From: Hirudo medicinalis
Taxonomy: Eukaryota > Annelida > Clitellata > Hirudinida > Hirudinidae
DNA length: 21,223 bases
Direction of reading: 5' to 3'
NCBI GenBank assembly: GCA_011800805.1
Contig: MPNW01001310.1
Coordinates: 4,807-26,029, forward strand
Both the position numbers and the translations under genes were made by a program. The notes under the pieces were generated by a model. It saw only the letters and a list, made by a program, of their open reading frames with translations, was not told the origin of the DNA and did not search any database. Within the stretch, counting starts at the first letter, position 1. Every line of letters starts with the position of its first letter. Positions 9,451-18,800 of the stretch are shown in pieces.

Positions 9451-10304
9451 GTTATTTTACCGTGATTTAAGTCCAAATCATCTCATTTATGCAAAGATGT
9501 GCAAGCTTTGGTCAAAGTAGGACGAAGTTCATCCTCCACTGAATCCACTGATGAACTCTGACTAAAGTTTATCAGTGGATTGTTGGGGTTAAAGGCTAAA
9601 TCCGTCACTGATGCTAAGTTAGTATCGTAATCCGTGCCGGTCAATATTGTTGGTTTTTGTTCATTTGTGAAATGTAGTCAAATTGTATCAATAGCGAGTG
9701 AAGCCCGTGCACACGAATGGCTCAATTTGCCCAAGAAACATTTATGCGTGATGTATTTAAATGTCATAATGTTCGACTTAACCACCTTGCAGCCTAAAAG
9801 CATAGGAAATTGATGTTTTTCATAACAAATTGCGTTCGGACGATTTTCCGATGTCGTGCTGTCGTTCGAACAACATAAGAATCCGTGGTCGCTTATTGTG
9901 TTTTCAAAACAAATTCTCGATCGAATGATAAAATATAAAATATGTTTTTGTTAATTTTCCAGGACAAATTACAAACATTTATTATTGTTTTCTAAAAATT
10001 GCTTTTGAATAACAGAAAGTGCAGACTTCCAGAAGACAGATAATTTCTTCGTAATTTTGCGATAATTGGTATTGTATCATTAATGTTGCTTAAAATTAAA
10101 TTTGTAAAGAAGCCTAATAAAGCCCATGGCAATTGGTAACCACCTGTGGATTTTGCTTTCAAACAGAAGCATTTCACAATCTTGGGAAATTTTCACTGCT
10201 GCCATCGCATGTTTTTCATTTGTTGTTTTCATGTTTTCGTAGTTTGCAGAGAAAACGGTGTTGCACCAAATCATTAATCAATCAAGAAATCAATGCAATC
10301 GCTG
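9451..10304. other. Upstream spacer of the Cys-rich gene
   Basis: No convincing exon was found. An inverted repeat, AATCCACTGAT (9542-9552) and ATCAGTGGATT (9571-9581), has arms related to those at 5917-5986. A 38-codon open frame from an ATG at about 10126 ends in a hydrophobic stretch but has no supporting signal. Confidence 0.4.
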
Positions 10305-10311
10305 TATATAT
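10305..10311 (+). promoter_or_regulatory. Possible TATA box
   Basis: TATATAT lies 126 bp before the ATG of the Cys-rich gene. That would place a start site near 10335 and a 5' UTR of about 100 bases. In such AT-rich DNA the motif can occur by chance. Confidence 0.25.
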
Positions 10312-10436
10312 CACTACGCACTGAAGCGGTGAATTTGTGAACATTTGGTCACTACTACATTCCGTCGGCTATCTATCACTAAATAGCAGAATTAATATAC
10401 AGTTTATAACGAAATTTTGCATTTTACTTGACCAAA

Positions 10437-11431
10437 ATGAAGAGTATAATGTTATCAACGGTTTTTGTGTTGTGTTCTTTGACAGGTAAGCGATTGATAA
10501 GTTAATGTCATAAAATATCCTCCTAAATATTTAAATTAGAAGTGGTCTGTAATGCGCCTGAAACAGTAAACATTAGCTCGTCAATGGTCACCATAACATT
10601 TTGTAATTGACTTCAGAACAATATATTGAACGAAGCAAATTTTCTTTATAATCGATAACGTTTAATTCAGGTGTGTGGACTCTGCCTGAGCCGAAATGCG
10701 ATTGTCCTCGCAGCAACAATCCATGCCATCGAGAGATTTACGTTGAAAATCCATGCTTTTGTCAAATCTGTCTGACCAATTGTTATGAAAGAGTGAGTTA
10801 AACCAAATGGATTCAAATGTGGATTTGTTAAAATATCATTATTCAAAAGTTACATTAATTTTTTGTGATTGTAGATGTAGTGAAAAAGATTTTAAGATAA
10901 TGTAATAATTTCTATCAGTAAGTTGGTTGTTTCGTAGGAAGACATCTGTGGAATTAACAGAACTTGCATCCAGGAACCATATACTTTCAAAGGTGCAGAT
11001 TTGGGTATGACAGCTAAATGCGTGGAGTGTGAGTATTTTTTTGATCAATGTACAACTACCGAACTTTAGCTCATTACAATTCAAAGTAAGAAATTTCAAG
11101 AAGTTATTATTTAATCTTTACAATTCCATGTAGTTAAGGGATGTCAGAACGTGACCTGCGCCACAAAATGTCCGAATAGCGGCTTTTTCTACGATATCAA
11201 CGGATGTCAGACTTGTCTTTGCAACAATCCTTGCAGAGAGGTACATGGAAGTTTGTTTAATATTCGTTTCAAAAGGCTGAAAAGTACTTTATTGTGTAAA
11301 ACATCGAATTGAATTGATAACAATTTTCCTTTTAACTTTAGAAATGTCCACCTGGAAAGTGTAAATGGTGGTCCATTAATCCAGGAACTGAGCCAAATTA
11401 TGAATGCGAAGATGACAAGAAGAAAAACTGA
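10437..11431 (+). CDS. Secreted Cys-rich protein, antistasin-like
   Basis: Five exons with good GT-AG borders join into one open frame of 152 residues: 10437-10485, 10671-10792, 10938-11028, 11134-11240 and 11342-11431. Junction phases are 1, 0, 1, 0. The first exon encodes a signal peptide (MKSIMLSTVFVLCSLTG). The rest has 20 cysteines. Exon 4 contains KCPNSGFFYDINGCQTCLC, which fits the antistasin pattern of C-P-x-G, D-x-x-G-C-x-x-C-x-C. NNPC followed by Arg or His then Glu occurs in both exon 2 and exon 4, hinting at an internal duplication. The antistasin family includes serine-protease inhibitors; inhibition here is inference, and the reactive site cannot be assigned. NRT and NVT are possible glycosylation sites. 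The tail is lysine-rich. An AATAAA lies at 11606-11611. Exon structure is well supported; the function is only suggested. Confidence 0.8.
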
Positions 11432-11605
11432 TCTATATTTACGATCAGATCAGTTTGCATCCAAAGAAAATATTCAACATTCAACATGACTTCAATTATA
11501 AATTCATTTGTTGTGTTTTGATGGTTATTAAAAATATTTCGGAAAATTTGGTAATGTTCGATCATGTTAAACAGGTAGAGCCAGTACTTGATTAATTACT
11601 AAGTA

Positions 11606-11611
11606 AATAAA
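11606..11611 (+). terminator. Poly(A) signal of the Cys-rich gene
   Basis: AATAAA about 175 bp after the stop codon, the first canonical hexamer downstream in the expected range. Confidence 0.5.
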
Positions 11612-13304
11612 TATGTTTCCATTGACTTTTCAATACAAGCTCAATTTAATATTTTTATGCATAAAAGAAATATTACTGAGGAATCACGAACCTAGAATAA
11701 CTTTCAAGACGAACACATAAAAAATATATGGAGAACCTTTTGGAAACGTACGATTTGTAAATCTTTCAGTACTCGTCAGCATGCAAGTAAATTGAGCTTA
11801 AATCTGAACATAACATGAAACCTGAGATGAATTATAAGGCAATATCTACAAATAAATCTTTAATGATACGATTTACTCTTATGCAATCCCACGAATATCA
11901 AATTTAAAAAAAGCCAATATTCAGCGTTTTGTAAAAGCCCCTTGATGCACTCCTAGGGCACATAGAATGTAGTTATCTTGAAGATTATTTACAAGTAAAT
12001 CGTCAGTAACGAATATTCCTATTCGAAAGTTATTGCAGCTCGAACCGTTCAAACGAAATCAGCCGCAAAAAAGGCTTTTCGAAAATATTAACCGACTCTC
12101 GTCCGTGGAGATATCAGAATTCTATGTCATACGTAATATAAATATTTTTAACAAAATATGGGCTAAATTCAATGTGTTTTTTATTTGTTTTTATATTCGG
12201 TGAAAAAAAAATTATATATTTTGAAAATGAGAATTTAAACGTTAAATTTAGACATTTGAAACCTTCTTTTGAAATAATATTTTTAGGCGCTGAACGTACG
12301 TCCGCCTCTGTTTTTTCTCTCGCTGTTTCTAGAGTTTTTCCTCGGTTTTGGTGTCATTTCCGACCGCAATCACACCGTTGGGTATGAAAATTCTGTGTTG
12401 GATTTCTCCTAACTAACAACAAAATAGTTTTATCAAGAGTTTCATATTTTGCCGGTCTGTTTTCAATTGTTGTCTGGTATGAGTACTGCTCGACGTGGAC
12501 CAACAGCATACGATATGCTAATGAGTTTGAATTTGAATTTTTCCTTGAAACTCGATCGCAGGCTTGTATAATCACTATGAATCACCGGAGTCCACAAGGA
12601 TGTTCGATTTCATCAATATCAGGTCATCCTGAACTGTTGAAGTTCTGTTTGAACATACGCCACTCTAATCAAACTCTGAGTCGTTGTCGTCATCTTTACA
12701 ATACGTTGTTCACTTTCCAGCGGAAAATAATTGATTCAAAAATAAATTTATTTAGAAAAGGTGATTATTTTCAAAAAGGTTTATAATGTTAATATGCTTC
12801 ATTTAATTATAACTCTCGTCTTTGCAGATGCTATGAACGAACGAAAAACTTGGGTTTTTTCCCGAGGTAATCTTCGTCTAACTCTATTTCAATGGCGTAG
12901 TTAAAACTCTTCAAATCAAATCCGTTGTATCTTAATAAGCAAATTAAGTGAATCATATACCACTCACTTGGAGCTTTCGAATCCTTTTATTGATTTTCTA
13001 AAAATAAATATTAATTTCATGGAAGGTAATTTGGGATTACCTTGAAACTCAATTTTTGTCTCTGCTCAGCAGGACTGAAAGCTAAATTTAGTCTTGAATG
13101 CTAAAGCCATTATGAATGTCAAACAGGATTTCCACATATTTAATGCATCCTGATTGAAGCAACTCACATTTTGATCTGCAACAGTTGAGTTTCAATTGAC
13201 TTTTGTTTGATGTTGTACATTGGGGTTGATTGAGGAGTAGTTCTCAAATCTCATGATAAAACAATAAAAATAATCATAGTTTTATAAACGTTGCAGTAAT
13301 CGTG
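11612..13304. other. Spacer / possible 5' UTR exons of the Ig gene
   Basis: No confident coding exon. A GC-richer stretch at 12288-12380 is preceded by a TTTTTAG acceptor-like site and followed by a GTATGA donor-like site. At 12828-12866 a 39-base block sits between TTTGCAG and GTAATC. TTGCAG at 13291-13296, eight bases before the Ig-gene ATG, suggests that a 5' UTR exon is spliced on here. These are candidates only. Confidence 0.25.
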
Positions 13305-15187
13305 ATGGCATCCTCCATCATCTTGTTGTTGTTCTGCATCATCACAACAGTTGGAGGTTTGTTGACTTATTTATGTGCAATGTTTTATTTCATATTGGTT
13401 ATTTTAGAGTTTATCATTATTACTTCTAAACTTTAAATGGTATATTCCTGCATGATTCTTGAAATCATCTTTATTCTTGAAAACTACATCATTAGTGGTA
13501 AATGGACTCTGTGATGAGTACAATTGGCTCTCAGCTTAAAGTGCATTCTTCAAAATCAATTCTTAACAGTAACAGTTACTCAAACAATTCACCTGTTTTT
13601 CAATTGTTTAAAATGTTTAATAAACTGCCAACATAAAGCAAAAAACATTAAATGCATTAAAATATTTGTTTGTAGGATTGATAGTGGACAGATATGTCGT
13701 CAGAGAGAATAGCGCTATTGAAATGGATTGTAATCATGAGCACGAAAACACGACAAAAGTCGTTTGGAAGTACGTCTCGACTCGTGTCAACTCCAGCGAA
13801 ACGATCTACGACGGCCAGTTCAACAAGACGTCGAAAACTAATTTTGAGGTCTCCTGCCAGCCTCATAAAACATTTAAAACGTCGTGCATTCTCAGGTTGG
13901 TTCAAGCAGGAAAGGAAGATGCAGGAAAATATATTTGTTACGTTGGAAAAGAAAATGATGCTGGGCTTGATTCCCACTCGTTGAAGGCCGTTGTTGGAAT
14001 CGAATTGGTGGTGAAAGGTGACGTTTATAAGCAATAAAAACTTTCAATAACAACGATAACAATGACAAAAAATGTTTGCAGTGGTTTATTAATATGGCAG
14101 GCAAGCATTTACACACGTGTCAATTCAGTCAGGAGTAATGTTCAAATTTAATTTTACTTGCTTTAATTATTAGTTTATTATTATAAATTAATTATTATTA
14201 TTTAATTTATTAGTTTTAGATGATTGAATTTTGTTTTGACTACTTTGTGATTACATTGACAGGGCCTGTGTGTAGAACAATGGTAGTGAACAGTGGTAAT
14301 TCAGTTATTCTTCCATGTGAACACAACATAAAAAACGTCACAAGAACAAGATGGAGCCATGTTTCTCTTCAGGGTGTCATGAATTATCAGCTCTATTACA
14401 TGAATGGCAGAGCAACAACTCACCATAATTATGAAGGCGACTGCGGCCATCACAAGCCTTCGTGCAATCTCAAAATACTTCAAGCGAACAAGGACAGTGC
14501 AGGAAGATATATTTGCATGGTTGGAGAATCACTGGAGTTTGAAGATAAATAAAATATGGAATGTTCCAGATGACGTATGTCGTTGAAATACAACTCGTAG
14601 TAAAAGACTTCAAAATGACATCAATAATAATTTTAAATTATTAAATCAAGAGCAATATTAAGTCAACATAGCACTCAACATTCCACAAAAATTCTACATG
14701 AATGCTACAACCACTTTGGATTATTAATTTTCAAAAAATTAAACTAGAATTGTCGTGCAATGAAAACATGACTAAAGATCACACGCTGATTGGAGAAAAT
14801 GACTGCCATGGAGTAGAAGCTGATGTTTTGAATCTGAAATGTTCTTTCAATTACTTTGGAGACATCGATTGCAACCTTCTTCGTCTCAAATGGATTGAAA
14901 AGCGTAAATTTAATTCACTGGAAAGGAAATTAAACTCGTCGTTAACAAACTGTGAAGCGACAGAAGAAGCAAACAAGATTTCAATTCAAACCAGCTTATC
15001 TGTTGCTTTTGAGATGCAAAACTCAGCATTCCAATGTGTTTTGAATGATACTCTGGTCAAACCATGTCAGTTGCAAGAATTCAGGACTCAATGTGAGGCT
15101 TTGTTACGTTATAAAACTTACAACAACGTTTTATTGCACGAATACAATAACAGTAGAACAGTGGACTTATATTTTTATTATAAATGA
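13305..15187 (+). CDS. Secreted Ig-superfamily protein locus (three Ig-like exons)
   Basis: Exon 1 (13305-13356) encodes the signal peptide MASSIILLLFCIITTVG and ends in phase 1. Exon 2 (13676-14017) encodes an Ig domain with Cys (MDC), Trp (VVWKY) and the hallmark EDAGKYIC. An extra Cys pair (EVSC and TSC) could form a second disulfide. Exon 3 (14263-) encodes a sister Ig domain with the same extra pair, but is broken (listed separately). Exon 4 (14748-15187) encodes a more distant Ig-like domain with LKCSFNY, LKWIEK and SAFQCV; it may end at a GTGAGG donor at 15093. All boundaries are phase 1, typical of Ig exons. There are many N-glycosylation sites (NTT, NSS, NKT, NVT, NDT). No clear membrane segment follows, so the product is probably secreted, or the anchor exon is lost. 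The ligand is unknown. Skipping exon 3 keeps the frame open. Retention of intron 2 would give a one-domain form ending at 14037. Confidence 0.7.
14263..14620 (+). pseudogene. Second Ig exon, frameshifted and donor-less
   Basis: The frame from 14263 gives a full Ig core (LPC, TRWSH, DCGHH..SC, DSAGRYIC) but stops at TAA 14550-14552. The missing last strand appears downstream in another frame as VVEIQLVVKD (14579-14608). The intact first domain has VVGIELVVKG at the same place. The donor GT after GTGAAAG in the first domain is replaced here by AC (GTAAAAGAC). These are two separate lesions, or one assembly error plus a real change. An AATAAA (14548-14553) overlaps the stop, so an early polyadenylated two-domain form is a weaker alternative. 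Confidence 0.7.
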
Positions 15188-15841
15188 ATGTCTGATATTA
15201 ACAATAATATTAATAATTATTATTACATTGATAATAGTAACAATGATAATAACAATTAACTGCTTTCGTTAGTTAAATATTTGTAACCAAACTTGGTTCT
15301 TTTGATTTTAAAGTTATTTAATTAATATTGCATTCAATTGATTTCATTATCCATAAAATGTTGTTGTATCTGTACGATAAAATGTTTTCATGCGATACTT
15401 TTGAATTTTATGATTATAAATTATAAATTATTTGTGTTGTTATTTAATTCTCAATAGTTTTGTTTTAATTTAATTCATATTAATATGTTTTATTGATATG
15501 TATTTTTTACTGAGTCTTGCAAACAGCACTTTTGTGTTACAAAATCCAGCAGCATGCATCAAATAATGATTATTTTTAACCTGCATTTTTATTCTGCATT
15601 TCTGTTTTGTATGCTGATTTTTTTATTACATTTTGCAACTGTGTCAGATATGAAAGCACTACAACGAACTTGTCGTAGTCGACCAACAAACCAACACGAC
15701 ACACAAACACAGTTCTTTTTTACACACAGGCACCACATGCACTAATTTGAACTATCCCTTTGAAGTCATTCATTACAAATATTGATTTATGATGATAAAG
15801 TAAAATAAAAAATTTAAAAAAAAATATAGATAGATGGAGCC
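15188..15841. other. 3' flank of the Ig locus; possible last exon
   Basis: Mostly AT-rich. A possible phase-1 terminal exon starts at 15648 after a pyrimidine-rich acceptor and runs to TAA 15743-15745 (ending RHHMH). An AATAAA follows at 15804-15809. Splicing from the GTGAGG donor at 15093 would keep the frame. The peptide has no recognised motif, so this is tentative. Confidence 0.3.
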
Positions 15842-18800
15842 ATGTGGGAAACAAGCTCCACAGGGTTTTCTGACTTAGAAACTATGACATTTAAACTACT
15901 TGACTGTCACCCAAACCCAGAGAAAGTGAGTATTTAATGTTATCAACTTTAAAACACTGAGGAGTTTTACTTTTAGATGCTCTGTTTGGACTTAAATTGT
16001 TGGAAGTAAAAAGTTCGATTTAGCAACTTGTTTCAAGACATTTGTATTTATTTACTTTTGCAGTTGAGCATTGTTTTTGTAATGATTACATTTTTGTTGT
16101 TACATGTTTTTACTTTATCCTCATGTCTCGTTAATGATCGTGATTTATCGCCTTCCTATTGCTCAATACTTATTATTGTTATTGTTATTCAGGAAATTAT
16201 TATAAATGAAAAAGAAGTTACATCCCAGAGATTAAGAATGCGATAAATATCATTTACTGCATGAAGGTCCAAATGATCTAATTACATTCACTGCTTTATT
16301 GATGACTGCAATGGTATCCGATGAAGGTTTATCATTATTTCATTAATTCATTAATTAATTAGTTCATTATTTCAGTCAAATTTTACAACAAAACCTTAAG
16401 CAAACTCATTTTCTTTGCATTACTGCAAACTCGGTCCTTTGTCATCTCACACTGCTGGAAAAGCAAGGCAATAGTAATCTGAGTTGTAGAAAATGTATTG
16501 ATTTATTGATAAAATGTTATCTATAGTTAATACTAAGATTCTTGATAATTAACAACAAATGCACTTGAAAAGTGGGTTGAAACACAAATAAATATACAAA
16601 TTAAAACATAGACATGGTTTTTTTTACTTACATTAAACAAGTATGTTTGATTACAGAATTTGGTTAAAAACAAATTTTTCATTAATTATCATTAATTCGT
16701 TAATAAACAGGTTTTGGTTATCGGAAGATGTGAAGGAAGAATTGTGAAAGCATTGCTGAGTTGTCGTGGTGTTGAGTCCATACATGTTCATGAAGGTGCT
16801 TCTGATCGATCAAAGGTCAGAATTCATTTTCAAAATAACAGAATCGTTATTCTGGTTTATTTCGTAAAATCAAATATTTGAAGTGTTTGTATTATTGTCT
16901 TGTAAGCTTTCATTTTGCTCAATATTAAATTAATTAAATTAATATTAATATATTAACTAATTAATTTTTTAATTAAATTAATATTAATATATTAATTAAT
17001 TATTTTTTTAAATTAAATTAATGTTAATATATTAATTAAATTATTTCCACATTCATTCACAGGGATTAAAGAAATTGTATTACAAATACTTCCCTGAATT
17101 AGCTTGCAATCTGGATAATCCTAAAGTCCATTATTTGAATGGAGGTTTTGATTTTTCAAAGAATCAAAAAAATGTCTTTGATGTCATCATTACTCGTTCA
17201 ACATCACCTCGCAAAAGTTGGTGAAATATTATTTAGGTCATATTATTGATTTATTTGATCATCAGCAGATGAGAGTTAAAATTACGAGTTATTATTGGCA
17301 ATAAAGTTGGTGGACCATTTCTTGAAATGTTAATAATGTTTGAAATAAAACTAATCATTACAATCACTTTAATATTGGTTAAGGTGTTCTGCTTTAGCAT
17401 GTTTCTGGAAAACATATATTTACAATCTAAGTAATAGCATTTTATATAATCCTGATGAGGCTATATAAGCAAGCATCTCTTGTTGCATTAAAAAGTTTTT
17501 TATTTGTATATTTTGTATACATCCACAAGTTCATTAATATCACTCAAATGAAGAGACTTGTGATGTTGTGATGCCCTTCTTTAGCTATCATTGCTTAAAA
17601 CCAACGACATTATCAACGTGATGTTTAATAAATTGTTAGATCAATTAACCTCATTTTGAGGGTTGCAACAATTTCAATCATGATTATTACTTGCAACAAA
17701 ATAATGCACAATTAGAACAGGCCCAAAAGATTCCCAGTTCAATAAGAAATATTTCATGTCCATCAAATCAGCACTTAAAGAGGGAGGGATTGCTGTATTA
17801 ATTGGTAACTTGCCACAATTGCAAAAATAATATTAGTTAAATATTACTTAATTAGAGATGAATTGGAACATAATTTCAGTAAAATTACTTTGTACTACTC
17901 CACACATATGATCCACTTCTAAATCAATTAAGCCCAATTACTCTACCAGTCCTTTAAGTCCTTTAATAATTCTTCAAAAAAATGTCTATGTGTTGCCTTA
18001 AGCTCACCTCACTCATACAATATATACATACATACAATACATATATACATACATACAATACATATATACAATACATACATACATACATACATACATACAT
18101 ACATACATACAATACATACATACAATACATACATACATACAATACCTATATATACATACAATACANAAAATAATGCACAATTAAAACAGGCCCAAAAGAT
18201 TCCCAGTTCAATAAGAAATATTTCATGTCCATCAAATCAGCACTTAAAGAGGGAGGGATTGCTGTATTAATTGGTAACTTGCCACAATTGCAAAAAAATA
18301 TTAGTTAAATATTACTTAATTAGAGATGAATTGGAACATAATTTCAGTAAAATTACTTTGTACTACTCCATCACATATGATCCACATCTAAATCAATTAA
18401 GCCCAATTACTCTACCAGTCCTTTAAGTCCTTTAATAATTCTTCAAAAAAATGTCTGTGTTGCCTTAAGCTCACCTCACTCATACAATATATACATACAT
18501 ACAATACATACATACATACAATACATACATACATATATACAATACATACATACATACATACATACATACATACATACATACATACATACATACATACATA
18601 CATACAATACATACAATACATACATACATACATACAATACCTATATATACATACAATACATATATACAATACATACATACATACATACATACATACATAC
18701 ATACATACATACATACATACATACATACATACATACATACATACATACAATACATACATACAATACATACATACATACAATACCTATATATACATACAAT

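Noticed and set aside
10126..10242. 38-codon frame with a hydrophobic end
   Set aside because: Too short, with no splice or promoter evidence; likely upstream spacer.
15045..15272. Frame ending in an Ile-rich, membrane-like segment after the third Ig domain
   Set aside because: The hydrophobic run is translated from an ATT/AAT microsatellite and is out of frame with the Ig domain.
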